NCBI GenBank assembly: GCA_023428915.1
Contig: JAEYWL010000120.1
Location: 1-36,970 of the forward strand
Origin: Verrucomicrobiota bacterium
GTDB lineage: Bacteria > Chlamydiota > Chlamydiia > Chlamydiales > JAEYWL01
DNA length: 36,970 nucleotides
Reading direction: 5' to 3'
Positions within the stretch are counted from its first letter, which is position 1, and every line of letters begins with the position of its first letter. A program made the translations under genes and the position numbers. A model generated the notes under the pieces. The model saw only the letters and a program-made list of their open reading frames with translations, was not told the origin of the DNA and did no database searches. Below, piece after piece: positions 1 to 8,405 of the stretch.

Positions 1-1
1 C

Positions 2-169
2 TCTAACCCATGATTGCGTCCTAATCTCGCTTTTAGGCTGATTAGAACAATGCAGATGCGTATTTCCGCGCCGAAGCCAAGCTTTTCATCTTAGCAAGGC
101 GCGGAAACTAGCAGCTGCGTTGTTATAACCGGCCTAAAAGCGAAATTAGGGCGCAATCATGGGTCTAAA
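2..169. repeat. Long imperfect inverted repeat (MITE-like hairpin element)
   Basis: Two arms of about 70 bases (roughly 2-72 and 98-169) are near-perfect reverse complements, with about a dozen differences and a loop of about 25 bases containing AAGCTT. Both arms share the blocks CCCATGATTGCG, CGCTTTTAGG and TTTCCGCGCC. It lies immediately downstream of the glmS stop and has no T-tract, so it is far larger than an ordinary terminator. No open reading frame is apparent inside. The shape resembles a non-autonomous palindromic mobile element; no matching transposase is in the window. A related but truncated sequence occurs at 36935-36970. Confidence 0.75.
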
Positions 170-193
170 GCCTTTGCTACATAGAATTAGCCA

Positions 194-2023
194 TTACTCC
201 ACCGTAACGGACTTTGCCAGGTTGCGCGGCTGGTCGATATCAGCACCTCTTTCATTAGCCACGTAGTAGGCAAACAGCTGCAAAGCAATGCTGGTCAGAA
301 TAGGCGCGCATTCATCTGTGGTAGCCGGAACAGTGATGATTTCATCGGCGATGCCTTTAAGCTCATCTGTGCACCCTTCTTCAGCGATGGCAATGATGGA
401 GCCGTTGCGCGCTTTGACCTCCATGAGATTGCTGATCATTTTATCCAAGGTCATGCGGTTAGCGCAAAGAGCCACTGTGGGGCAATGTTCATTAATCAAG
501 GCGATCGGCCCGTGCTTCATTTCACCGGCAGGATATCCGTTAGCATTAATGTAAGAGATCTCTTTTAATTTAAGGGCGCCTTCCAAAGCAGCCGGATACA
601 TGTAGCGGCGGCCCAGGAAAAAGAAGTTCTCGAATTGGGCGTATTTCTCGGCAATTTGCTTAATTTCGTCGGCTTTATCAAGCACCTTCTGGGCTTGCTC
701 AGGCAAATTTTTCAAGGCGTGCAAGAATGTTTGCCCTTCTGCTTTGCCCATATGGCGCATTCTGGCCAATAACAGCGTGAAAAGGGACAATACGACCAAC
801 TGGCTTGTGAAAGCTTTAGTGGAACATACGCCGATTTCAGGGCCTGCGCGTAAAAAAATACAACCATCAGCTTCACGGGCCAATGAAGAGCCTATAACGT
901 TGCAGATAGCCAGCACTTTCACGCCTTTGGCTTTCAACTCTCTTACAGCTGCTAAAGTGTCTGCAGTCTCGCCGGACTGACTTATGGCAACCACTAAAGT
1001 GCCTTTGGGAAGCACTGGATTTTTGTAGCGGAACTCCGAAGAAATTTCCACCTGGCTTGGAATCCGCGCCATGTCTTCCATCATATAGCAAGTGAGATAG
1101 CCGGCATGCCAGGAGGTGCCGCAAGCTAAAAAGAGGATCCGTTCTACCCCGAGCAGCTCAGAAGCATCAAAACTTAGCTCTTCCAGCATGGCGGTGCCAT
1201 AATCTTCTAAACAACGGCCTAAAAGGCCTGAGCGAATAGTTTGCGGCTGCTCGAAAATCTCTTTCAGGGTGTAATGTGCATAACCGCCTTTAGTGATTTC
1301 TTCGGAAACCCCTACCATAAGGCGTGTTTCTTTAGAGATTGGGCTCATGGTGGCATCAAAAATGGAATAGCCATCGGCTTTAACCACAGCCACTTCACCG
1401 TCGCCTAAGTACACGACTTCTTTTACGGAGGAATCGAAGGAATTGGCATCGGATGAAACGTAGCTTTCTTGTTCGCCAATGCCAATGACCAACGGCATTT
1501 GGTGCGCAATCGCAATAATTTGATCAGGGCAGTCTTTGTGAATAATGCAAAAAGCAAAAGACCCCTTCAATAAAGGCATAAGCTTTTGTACAGCTTTTAG
1601 TAAATCCCCTTCATATAAGCGGGCAATCAAATGGGCAACCACTTCAGTGTCTGTCTCTGAGGCGAAAATCACCCCTTTTTCCTTCAACATCATCTTTAAA
1701 GAGTGGTAATTTTCGATAATTCCGTTGTGGACCACAGCTACGGTTTGCTCCGAATCCAGATGCGGATGGGCATTTATAGTGGAAGGTTTTCCATGAGTAG
1801 CCCAGCGTGTTTGAGAAATAGCCAATTCCAGGCTGACGCCATTTTGATTGACTTTGCTTTCCATTGCAGAAATTTTACCGACTTCTTTGACAAAAGTAAT
1901 TTTGCCATTTTTAATGCCCGCAATTCCCGAGGAGTCATAGCCTCGGTATTCCAGTTTTTTTAAGCCTTCAATTGTTTTTTTGACCGCATCCTTAGGCCCG
2001 ACATAGCAAAAAATTCCACACAT
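194..2023 (-). CDS. glmS: Glutamine--fructose-6-phosphate aminotransferase (isomerizing) GlmS
   Basis: This cytoplasmic enzyme converts fructose-6-phosphate and glutamine to glucosamine-6-phosphate, the first step towards UDP-GlcNAc for peptidoglycan and lipid A. The 609-residue protein has the family's full length. It begins MCGIFCYVG, with the nucleophilic Cys directly after Met as in class II (Ntn) amidotransferases, and carries the TRWATHG glutamine-site motif near residue 73. Two SIS sugar-isomerase domains follow (ACGTSWHAGY near 300, SQSGETADT near 350, and a second from about 460), and it ends in PRNLAKSVTVE, the conserved C-terminal loop. The start ATG overlaps the glmM stop by one base (TAATG), so the two genes are probably translationally coupled. 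No glmS ribozyme-like sequence is expected or seen in the 1-base junction. Confidence 0.97.
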   Translation of the reverse strand: MCGIFCYVGPKDAVKKTIEGLKKLEYRGYDSSGIAGIKNGKITFVKEVGKISAMESKVNQNGVSLELAISQTRWATHGKPSTINAHPHLDSEQTVAVVHNGIIENYHSLKMMLKEKGVIFASETDTEVVAHLIARLYEGDLLKAVQKLMPLLKGSFAFCIIHKDCPDQIIAIAHQMPLVIGIGEQESYVSSDANSFDSSVKEVVYLGDGEVAVVKADGYSIFDATMSPISKETRLMVGVSEEITKGGYAHYTLKEIFEQPQTIRSGLLGRCLEDYGTAMLEELSFDASELLGVERILFLACGTSWHAGYLTCYMMEDMARIPSQVEISSEFRYKNPVLPKGTLVVAISQSGETADTLAAVRELKAKGVKVLAICNVIGSSLAREADGCIFLRAGPEIGVCSTKAFTSQLVVLSLFTLLLARMRHMGKAEGQTFLHALKNLPEQAQKVLDKADEIKQIAEKYAQFENFFFLGRRYMYPAALEGALKLKEISYINANGYPAGEMKHGPIALINEHCPTVALCANRMTLDKMISNLMEVKARNGSIIAIAEEGCTDELKGIADEIITVPATTDECAPILTSIALQLFAYYVANERGADIDQPRNLAKSVTVE

Positions 2024-3402
2024 TAACGGCCAGCTCCTATACTGCTATTTCTCAATGCATCTGCTAACTGATTGGCAAGCTCTTGGACTTGCTTAAGCTT
2101 TTCCCCTTCTACCATTACACGGCAAACAGATTCAGTACCCGAATAACGCAAAATGACCCTTCCGCTATTTGCCAATTGGTTTTCTACTTTTTTTAGGCAT
2201 TCCTGCACTTCTTCCAAATTTTCTAAAGGGGGTTTAGAAGTTACCCTTACGTTTACAATAGCTTGCGGGTACTTTTTTATAATGGCAGCTAAATCAGAGA
2301 GCTTGGAATCTGTCTCGATCATAATCCGCAGAACTTGCAGCGCTGAAACTAAGGCATCCCCTGTAGTGTTGTGGTCTAAAAAAATTAGATGGCCGCTTTG
2401 CTCGCCGCCAAGATTAGCCTCGTGATTTATCATTTCCTGGATCACATACCGGTCGCCTACTTTGGCGCGCACCACTTTAATGCCGCATTCTTCCATGGCT
2501 TTCATAAAGCCCAGATTGCTCATAATAGTGCCAATGACAGTATTATTTTTTAATAACCCCTGTTTTTGCAGGTCCTTGGCGCAAATGGCCAAAATTGTAT
2601 CTCCGTCAACAATTTGGGCGTTTTCATCTATCATAATGACCCGGTCTGCATCCCCGTCAATGGCTATGCCTACATCGGCTTTATGCTCGATAACAGCTTT
2701 TTGCACCTGTTCCGGATGGAGCGAGCCGCAGTTTGAATTGATGTTTAAGCCATTGGGACTGCAGCCATAAGCAAATACTTCGGCATCTAGCTCCCGAAAG
2801 ATAAGCGGCGCCACTTTATAACCGGCGCCGTTGGCACAATCGAGAACTATTTTCAGGTTTTTCAGCGAATGTTTTTTGGGAAATGTCGCTTTGGCAAATT
2901 CTATGTAACGTCCATCGGCATCGGTAACCTTGCTATTACGCCCTATTTCCTGGTCTCCAGGCAGATAGTCTGCAAAATCATTTTTGTGGACCAAGGCTTC
3001 CATTTTACGCTCCCACTCATCGGGGAATTTAAAACCTTCCGAGGAGAAAAATTTAATTCCATTATCATAGTAAGGATTGTGCGAAGCAGAAATGACGATA
3101 CCGGCAGCTGCGCGGTAGGCCCTGGTGATAAAGGCAATCCCCGGAGTTGGAAAAGGGCCGACCATCAGGGTATCAACACCCATGGAGCACAAACCGGCAA
3201 TCAGGGCGTTTTCAAACATATAGCAAGAAAGGCGGGTGTCTTTGCCTATGACTACCTTTTGTTTTCCTGTAGCGGTACGAAACATTTTGCCGGCCGCTCT
3301 GCCTAACGCTAACGCTGTTTCAACCACCATTGGCGAACGATTAGCATGCCCCCTGACTCCATCCGTACCAAAAATTTTTGGCGCTTGTTCCGCTTTAGAC
3401 AT
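2023..3402 (-). CDS. glmM: Phosphoglucosamine mutase GlmM
   Basis: GlmM interconverts glucosamine-6-phosphate and glucosamine-1-phosphate, the substrate of GlmU. The chosen ATG at 3402 gives 459 residues starting MSKAEQAPKIFGTDGVRG. The frame stays open to a TTG at 3438, but that would add an unusual 12-residue extension ahead of the conserved FGTDGVRG start, and the GGAG there sits only two bases from it. Visible family motifs are the phosphoserine loop ISASHNPYYDNGIK, the metal-binding loop DGDADR and the C-terminal phosphate-binding RYSGTES. The gene is followed directly by glmS, so the window edge holds a two-gene amino-sugar operon. I could not pick a convincing promoter upstream; the ATG has only a weak Shine-Dalgarno. 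Confidence 0.95.
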   Translation of the reverse strand: MSKAEQAPKIFGTDGVRGHANRSPMVVETALALGRAAGKMFRTATGKQKVVIGKDTRLSCYMFENALIAGLCSMGVDTLMVGPFPTPGIAFITRAYRAAAGIVISASHNPYYDNGIKFFSSEGFKFPDEWERKMEALVHKNDFADYLPGDQEIGRNSKVTDADGRYIEFAKATFPKKHSLKNLKIVLDCANGAGYKVAPLIFRELDAEVFAYGCSPNGLNINSNCGSLHPEQVQKAVIEHKADVGIAIDGDADRVIMIDENAQIVDGDTILAICAKDLQKQGLLKNNTVIGTIMSNLGFMKAMEECGIKVVRAKVGDRYVIQEMINHEANLGGEQSGHLIFLDHNTTGDALVSALQVLRIMIETDSKLSDLAAIIKKYPQAIVNVRVTSKPPLENLEEVQECLKKVENQLANSGRVILRYSGTESVCRVMVEGEKLKQVQELANQLADALRNSSIGAGR

Positions 3403-3564
3403 CTTAAAAAACCCAAATTGAAATTTTAGACTTCTCAAAACTCCATTTGCTTGTTAAATAATGCTCTTTAAGCAAATTTCATAAGAGGTCTTTTGATAAG
3501 AGCGAAGGATACTGCAAGCAGGTTAAAATTTAAAGGAGAAAGGGTAATAGAGTTATGCTTGATT

Positions 3565-3593
3565 TATAAAAGATTTAACCTCAATCTTTTATA
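3565..3593. other. AT-rich 11-bp hairpin, role unknown
   Basis: The stem arms are 3565-3575 and 3583-3593 (TATAAAAGATT and its complement) with a seven-base loop, TAACCTC. No gene lies upstream on the plus strand that it would terminate, and on the minus strand it precedes glmM. It could be a regulatory site or the end of a small transcript; the sequence alone does not decide. Confidence 0.4.
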
Positions 3594-3694
3594 TTATTAT
3601 AAACCGTTAGCATATATCCATTTCAAGCAGATTCACAAAACTTAACCAACTATCTATCAGCATCTTACATACCAAGCGTTTATTCACTGGAAAC

Positions 3695-3723
3695 TTGACT
3701 TTTGCCTAGTAAATGCATATGCT
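3695..3723 (+). promoter_or_regulatory. Sigma70-type promoter for pcnB operon
   Basis: TTGACT (3695-3700) and TATGCT (3718-3723) are separated by exactly 17 bases, close to the sigma70 (sigma66 in Chlamydia) consensus. The predicted start is about 30 bases ahead of the GTG at 3760, with AAGGAG (about 3742-3747) between as Shine-Dalgarno. Confidence 0.7.
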
Positions 3724-3759
3724 AGAGAGAGTTTAATCTATAAGGAGCCCATACCTCTA

Positions 3760-5025
3760 GTGAAACTGAAGATCTACTACGCAAGCGACCATGACATTGC
3801 CCCTGAAAATATCGATCAAGATGCACTGTACGTCGTGATGAGGCTTAAAGAAGCCGGTTATAAAGCTTACCTTGTAGGAGGCAGCGTTCGCGACCTCTTA
3901 GCTAATAGAAAACCCAAAGATTTCGACGTAGCCACCTCTGCCCTGCCCGAGGAAATTAAAGCGGTATTTAGGCGCAGCTGTATTTTAATCGGCCGCCGTT
4001 TTCGTCTGGCGCATGTGCGCTTTGGCAAAAAAATCATTGAAGTCTCTACCTTTAGATCAGGAGCTAATGAGAGCGATCTAATTGTGCAGGACAATCAGTG
4101 GGGAACTCCTGAAGAGGACTCATTAAGGCGCGATTTCACCATCAATGGTTTATTTTATGATCCGGAGACTCATGAGATTATAGACTACGTAGGCGGCTGG
4201 AATGATATTCATAAAAAAATAATCAAAACAATTGGCGATCCTGAAACTCGTTTTAAACAAGATCCTGTGCGTATGCTGCGCTTGCTCAAATTTCAAGCCC
4301 GCTTTGGTTTTGAGATAGAGTCAAAAACTTTTCAAGCCTTGCTTGATTGCCGTGAAGAGATTGTTAAAAGCTCCCCTGCACGTATTTTAGAAGAAATGCT
4401 GCGCATGCTTGAATCCGGCTACAGTGAATCATTCTTTAAACTCATGGCCAAATATGGCTTGCTGGACCGTATCTTTCCTGTGCTAACGCATTTTCTAGAA
4501 GGCAGCCACGGCAAAGAAATTTATGCGTTTTTAAAGGCTGCAGACCAATGCATTTTAAATGGCGATAGCAGCCTGGACCGCTCCATTTTACTCTCAGCAA
4601 TTGTATTCCCTATTTTGGAAGAGGAAATTGAAAACCGCATCAATCAAGGAATGCAGCCTCATATGGGCGAAATTTCATTGCTTAGCATGGCTGTGGTTGA
4701 TGAAGTCGTCGGCTCATCATTTTCTCACTTTCCGCGTAAATTGAGCTCCACAGCAGCATTTATTTTAGCGACCCAGTATAGGCTCACACCTCTCACGCAT
4801 AAGAAAACCATGCGGCCAAAGATTTTGCAAAGCAAGGAGTTTGCAGATGCGCTTGTATTTTTAAAAATACGCTCTATGGTTAAACCTAAGCTGCACCATA
4901 AGTATGATGAATGGTATAAGGCTTACCGCTCGCATGCATCTCACGCTGATAAAAAACCTCACCCCCATACAGCTGCTAAAAGACCGCATTTTCCTAAAAG
5001 AGCTATCGACAATGCCCCAGCTTGA
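3760..5025 (+). CDS. pcnB: Poly(A) polymerase I (PcnB-type nucleotidyltransferase)
   Basis: This is a class II polymerase-beta superfamily nucleotidyltransferase of 421 residues, starting at a GTG preceded by AAGGAG. The catalytic head has GGSVRDLL near residue 41 and KDFDVATSA, which carries the two catalytic aspartates (DFD). GRRFRLAHVRFG follows, the pattern I associate with bacterial poly(A) polymerase I rather than CCA-adding enzyme. RRDFTINGL and YVGG complete the domain, followed by the helical neck region. The tail (from about 395) is rich in His, Lys and Arg and is probably RNA-binding. The expected role is adding 3' A-tails that promote RNA decay. A pcnB-lpxB neighbourhood also exists in C. 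trachomatis (from memory). A CCA-adding specificity cannot be fully excluded; note that the tRNA-Cys in this window lacks an encoded CCA, so a CCA enzyme must exist somewhere. Confidence 0.88.
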   Translation: MKLKIYYASDHDIAPENIDQDALYVVMRLKEAGYKAYLVGGSVRDLLANRKPKDFDVATSALPEEIKAVFRRSCILIGRRFRLAHVRFGKKIIEVSTFRSGANESDLIVQDNQWGTPEEDSLRRDFTINGLFYDPETHEIIDYVGGWNDIHKKIIKTIGDPETRFKQDPVRMLRLLKFQARFGFEIESKTFQALLDCREEIVKSSPARILEEMLRMLESGYSESFFKLMAKYGLLDRIFPVLTHFLEGSHGKEIYAFLKAADQCILNGDSSLDRSILLSAIVFPILEEEIENRINQGMQPHMGEISLLSMAVVDEVVGSSFSHFPRKLSSTAAFILATQYRLTPLTHKKTMRPKILQSKEFADALVFLKIRSMVKPKLHHKYDEWYKAYRSHASHADKKPHPHTAAKRPHFPKRAIDNAPA

Positions 5026-5785
5026 GGAGTCATATTACACCATTGAATTTGCGGAGAATGCGTTTTTGCATGTAATCGGTCCTCCATTAGACCGAGGCCC
5101 TCTTCCAGGGCTTTTTTATTTCGCTTTATCGGGCCGGGATTCCCTGCTGCAAGACCCTTATAACCAATGTTTGCAACAGCTGCCATTAGAGCAAATGAGA
5201 TGTTTTTCCTTGACCCTTCCAGGCCATGAGGATTCTTCAAAGTATATCACTGGAATTGCGCATTGGGCTGCCTGTTTTGCAGCCGGAAAAGATCTTTTAG
5301 GAGAGTTTACCGCACTCGCCATGACAGCCTTAGACCATTTGGAACGCCTCAAGATTCTTGCACAAAAAATAGCTGTAGCAGGCCTATCCAGAGGAGCATT
5401 TATTGCCAGCCATCTAGCGGCCAAAGATAAGAGGGTTTGCGGGCTTTTAGGATTTGCTCCTCTCACGCGTTTGGATAAGAGCCCAGACTTTTTAGAACTT
5501 AACAGCAGCCTGCACCTTGCAGATTTAGACCTCATCAATATTGTTGCGCAATTAGCCAGGCTCCCTGTTAAATTCTTTATAGGTAATCGCGATTTAAGAG
5601 TAGGAACCAGGCACTGTTTTGATTTTATAGATAGCCTGGCCAATGCAGCCTATCTGCAAGGGCTGCGTTCGCCGCCTGTTGAGTTATCAATCTATCCCTC
5701 TGTAGGATACCAGGGACATGGCACTCCCCCAGAAATTTTCACCGCTGGGGCTAACTGGATAAAAACAATTTTGCAATTGGACTAA
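5012..5785 (+). CDS. Alpha/beta-hydrolase family protein
   Basis: A 257-residue protein starts at an ATG overlapping the end of pcnB by 14 bases, with AAAGAG just upstream. The frame is open back to 4904 but that part only shadows pcnB. It has the alpha/beta-hydrolase nucleophile elbow GLSRG (Ser near residue 130) and a late GHG that could hold the catalytic His (near residue 239), with an acid candidate in GNRDLR near 190. No signal peptide or membrane segment is evident, so it is likely cytoplasmic. The substrate is unknown. Its position inside a run of envelope-lipid genes suggests an esterase or acyl hydrolase function, which is inference only. Confidence 0.75.
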   Translation: MPQLEESYYTIEFAENAFLHVIGPPLDRGPLPGLFYFALSGRDSLLQDPYNQCLQQLPLEQMRCFSLTLPGHEDSSKYITGIAHWAACFAAGKDLLGEFTALAMTALDHLERLKILAQKIAVAGLSRGAFIASHLAAKDKRVCGLLGFAPLTRLDKSPDFLELNSSLHLADLDLINIVAQLARLPVKFFIGNRDLRVGTRHCFDFIDSLANAAYLQGLRSPPVELSIYPSVGYQGHGTPPEIFTAGANWIKTILQLD

Positions 5786-5789
5786 AACT

Positions 5790-6521
5790 ATGTCGGTTAA
5801 ATACTCAGTAGTCATTCCTTTAAAGAATGAGGAAGAAAACTTGCTTCCGTTAATCCAAGAACTCGAGCCTATCATGGATAAGCTTGGAGCTTCTTCCTGG
5901 GAGCTTATCTGCATCAATGACGGGTCTACAGATAGGACCGGTCCATTATTGAATGCGCTTAGGAAAGAAAAAACTTACTTAAAGCCTCTGCATTTCAAAA
6001 AGAATTATGGCCAAAGCAGCGCCTTTGATGCCGGCTTTAAAGCGGCGCAGGGCTCGATTATCATCACACTGGACGGCGACCGTCAAAATGATCCCGCAGA
6101 TATCCCAAAAATAGTGCAAGCCATGCAGCAAGCGGACATGGTTTGCGGCATTCGGGTAAAACGCAAAGATACGTGGATCAAAAAAACAACCTCCAGGTTA
6201 GCCAACTTTGTACGCAGCCGCCTTTGCCAGGATGGCGTACAAGATACAGGCTGCTCTCTTAAAGCTTACCGTAAAGAAGCTTTGCAACAATTGCGGCTCT
6301 ATGAAGGGATGCACCGTTTTTTACCGGCTCTATTTAAAATCGAGGGTTTTACTGTCAGCGAAGTGCCAGTTAACCATAGGGAAAGAATACGGGGTAAGAG
6401 CAATTATAATTTCCTTAACCGCTCTTTAAACACTGTAGCTGATATGTTTGCAGTTCTTTGGATGCGCAAGCGCAAATTGCAGTATGAAGTTTTGCCAGAT
6501 AGCGAGAACCCTTTGTCATGA
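5790..6521 (+). CDS. Glycosyltransferase family 2 (DPM1/ArnC-like)
   Basis: This 243-residue GT-A fold enzyme opens with YSVVIPLKNEEENLLPLI, followed by the NDGSTD nucleotide-binding motif near residue 43 and LDGDRQNDP (DxD metal site) near 92. The acceptor-side RGKSNYN motif lies near 208. This layout matches the dolichol-/undecaprenyl-phosphate mannosyltransferase and ArnC group, which transfer a sugar from a nucleotide donor to a lipid phosphate. There are no membrane helices, unlike ArnC proteins with two C-terminal helices. The stop overlaps the start of the LAB_N membrane protein by four bases (ATGA), so that protein may be its membrane partner. The exact sugar and acceptor are not readable from sequence. 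Confidence 0.85.
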   Translation: MSVKYSVVIPLKNEEENLLPLIQELEPIMDKLGASSWELICINDGSTDRTGPLLNALRKEKTYLKPLHFKKNYGQSSAFDAGFKAAQGSIIITLDGDRQNDPADIPKIVQAMQQADMVCGIRVKRKDTWIKKTTSRLANFVRSRLCQDGVQDTGCSLKAYRKEALQQLRLYEGMHRFLPALFKIEGFTVSEVPVNHRERIRGKSNYNFLNRSLNTVADMFAVLWMRKRKLQYEVLPDSENPLS

Positions 6522-7216
6522 GCGAGTGGCTAGATATTTTGTATCCCCTTGGTTTTTTGGCTCAGCTGGTTTTCTGTGCCAGAGTGGTAGTACAATGGCT
6601 TGAAAGTGAAATTAAGAGCAAAAGCGTGGCCTCGAAAACATTTTGGAACCTATCAATTGCCGGTTCTGCTTTAATGTTTGCCCATGCATTTGTACAGTCG
6701 CAATTTCCAGTTTGCCTTGCTCAAGTTTGCAATGGGGTTATCGCCTGGCGCAATCTCAATTTGATGCAAACCGAGGACCGGCAAATTACTTTCAACACCA
6801 TGTTAAAACTGCTTGCCGCGTCAATTTGCTGCGTAGCCGTTTTGTTTTTTGTGCAATGGCATTTCGTACATAACGCTGAAACTAGCTGGTTTAGAGCCCC
6901 TACCTACTTTAAAGATCATCCAGAACAGGGGTATTCCCCTATTTGGCATCTTGCGGGTACGATAGGCATTCTGCTATTTGCCAGCCGGTTTTGGGTGCAA
7001 TGGTGGGATTCAGAAAAAGAAAAAGAAAGCAGATTAGGCGCCTCTTTTTGGTGGATAAGCTTGATTGGCGCTATACTATCTTGCGCTTATTTCCTCCGCT
7101 TGGCTGATTTTGTCAACCTGATCGGGCCCGCTTCCGGGGCAATCCCTTATGTTAGAAACCTGATGCTGCTAAACAAAACCCATCCAGCACTTAAAGCTGA
7201 AATTCAATCTCAATAA
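6518..7216 (+). CDS. Membrane protein with two LAB_N (lipid A biosynthesis N-terminal) domains
   Basis: The 232-residue polytopic membrane protein contains two copies of the LAB_N fold. Copy 1 (about residues 5-85) has LGFLAQLVFCARVVVQWLES and ends AWRNLNLM. Copy 2 (about 145-225) has the parallel stretches IGILLFASRFWVQWW and IPYVRNLMLL. In C. trachomatis a LAB_N region is fused to the front of LpxB (a protein of about 600 residues, from memory); here it is an independent gene 13 bases ahead of lpxB. LAB_N proteins elsewhere often accompany GT2 enzymes, as here, so it may serve lipid-linked sugar transfer or flipping rather than LpxB catalysis itself. It starts inside the GT2 stop (ATGA overlap). 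Confidence 0.85.
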   Translation: MSEWLDILYPLGFLAQLVFCARVVVQWLESEIKSKSVASKTFWNLSIAGSALMFAHAFVQSQFPVCLAQVCNGVIAWRNLNLMQTEDRQITFNTMLKLLAASICCVAVLFFVQWHFVHNAETSWFRAPTYFKDHPEQGYSPIWHLAGTIGILLFASRFWVQWWDSEKEKESRLGASFWWISLIGAILSCAYFLRLADFVNLIGPASGAIPYVRNLMLLNKTHPALKAEIQSQ

Positions 7217-7229
7217 GGGCTTTTTATTT

Positions 7230-8405
7230 ATGCCAAAAAACACTTCAAATAAGCCTCTTTTTATATTTGCCGGAGAGCAAAGCGGCGACTTGCACGGAAG
7301 CCATCTCATTAAGGCAATGCAGCAATTAGAACCTTCAGTGCGTTTTACGGGTGTTGGCGGCCCGCAAATGCGTTTCCTGGGTGTAGATTGCCTGTTGAAT
7401 ATGGAAGACTTTGAACTTATGGGTTTTTCTGATGTTCTTTTAGGCCTGCCAAAACAAATTAAGCAGTTCCTCAAGATAAAAAACTACATCCTGACGCAAG
7501 AGCCGGCTTTGGTTATCCTGATCGACTATCCGGGTTTTAATCTGCGCCTGGCTTCTTCCTTAAGAAAAAGCGGTTATAAAGGCAAAATAGTCCAATACAT
7601 CTCGCCTACAGTTTGGGCGTGGGGAAAAAAACGCATCCGCACCATGAGCAGCTCCCTGGATTTATTGCTTGCTATTTTACCATTTGAACCTGCCTGTTTT
7701 AAAGAGTCAGGGCTGGCAGTGCAGTATGTAGGGCATCCAACTGTAGAGTCGCTCAAAACTTATCATTATGATGAAAACTGGCTGAAAAACTTGGGCCAAG
7801 ACAGCCAAACGCCTTTAATTGCTTTGTTTCCGGGCAGCAGAAAAAAAGAACTGCTGCAAAACTTGCCCAAGCAGCTAGCTGCAGCAAAACTTCTAAAAGA
7901 GACCTCTCCGAGCTTGCGTTTTGGCATCTCTTGCGCACGGCAAGAATTTATGCTGCCCATTAAGCAGTATATTATGGATAGCCGCCTGCGTTTCGATGAC
8001 GATGCGTTTACTGTGCCGCATCAATATCGCTATGAGCTCATGCGCCACTGCCACACTGCCGTAGCCAAGTCAGGCACCGTAACCCTGGAATTAGCCCTCC
8101 ACCATAAACCAACTGTAGTAGTCTATCACGTATCAAAATTTAATAAATTTATTGCACAACACTTGCTAAAGCTAAATTTGCCTCATTACTGCCTGGTTAA
8201 TATTCTTTCAGGCAAACGGGTATTTCCGGAATTAATTACTGAAGCTTATACGGCCGCAGATCTTTTTCATGAGCTAAGTCAATTGCATCATGAAGGGCAA
8301 AAAAGAAATGAATGCATTTCTTATTGCCAACAGTTAGAGATCATTTTAGAGTCAAAATGTGCGAGCAAGGAGGCTGCAAAAGCAATTGGGTCCATGTTAT
8401 GCTGA
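7230..8405 (+). CDS. lpxB: Lipid-A-disaccharide synthase LpxB
   Basis: LpxB (family GT19) condenses UDP-2,3-diacylglucosamine with lipid X to make the lipid A disaccharide at the inner membrane. The 391-residue protein has the usual length of the catalytic domain alone. It shows the N-terminal AGEQSGDLHGSHL motif near residue 14, VGGPQM near 41, ISPTVWAWGKKR near 125, FPGSRKKE near 201 and the C-terminal KSGTVTLELAL donor-site motif near 280. The start ATG follows AAGGG at a suitable distance. It ends overlapping the next gene by seven bases. Its product would be the core of the outer-membrane lipid A made from GlmS/GlmM-derived glucosamine. Confidence 0.95.
   Translation: MPKNTSNKPLFIFAGEQSGDLHGSHLIKAMQQLEPSVRFTGVGGPQMRFLGVDCLLNMEDFELMGFSDVLLGLPKQIKQFLKIKNYILTQEPALVILIDYPGFNLRLASSLRKSGYKGKIVQYISPTVWAWGKKRIRTMSSSLDLLLAILPFEPACFKESGLAVQYVGHPTVESLKTYHYDENWLKNLGQDSQTPLIALFPGSRKKELLQNLPKQLAAAKLLKETSPSLRFGISCARQEFMLPIKQYIMDSRLRFDDDAFTVPHQYRYELMRHCHTAVAKSGTVTLELALHHKPTVVVYHVSKFNKFIAQHLLKLNLPHYCLVNILSGKRVFPELITEAYTAADLFHELSQLHHEGQKRNECISYCQQLEIILESKCASKEAAKAIGSMLC

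Larger units (their letters stand above)
3403..3759. other. Divergent intergenic region glmM / pcnB
   Basis: This 357-base non-coding region separates divergently transcribed glmM and pcnB. It contains an 8-base inverted repeat (ATTTGCTT at 3445-3452 with AAGCAAAT at 3470-3477), possibly an operator for glmM. It also holds an AT-rich 11-bp hairpin (3565-3593) and the pcnB promoter (3695-3723). I see no open reading frame or recognisable RNA gene. Confidence 0.6.

Noticed and set aside
2..169. Ordinary rho-independent terminator of glmS
   Set aside because: Arms are about 70 bases and no T-tract follows on the minus strand.
2869..3306. Plus-strand open frame of 145 codons opposite glmM
   Set aside because: Antisense shadow of a conserved gene with no recognisable domain.
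3403..3438. TTG start at 3438 for GlmM
   Set aside because: The GGAG is only two bases from the TTG, and the added 12 residues precede the conserved family start; ATG at 3402 is preferred.
4904..5011. Longer N-terminus for the alpha/beta hydrolase
   Set aside because: The extension lies wholly within pcnB in another frame and its residues look like a shadow; the ATG at 5012 has a Shine-Dalgarno and a normal start.
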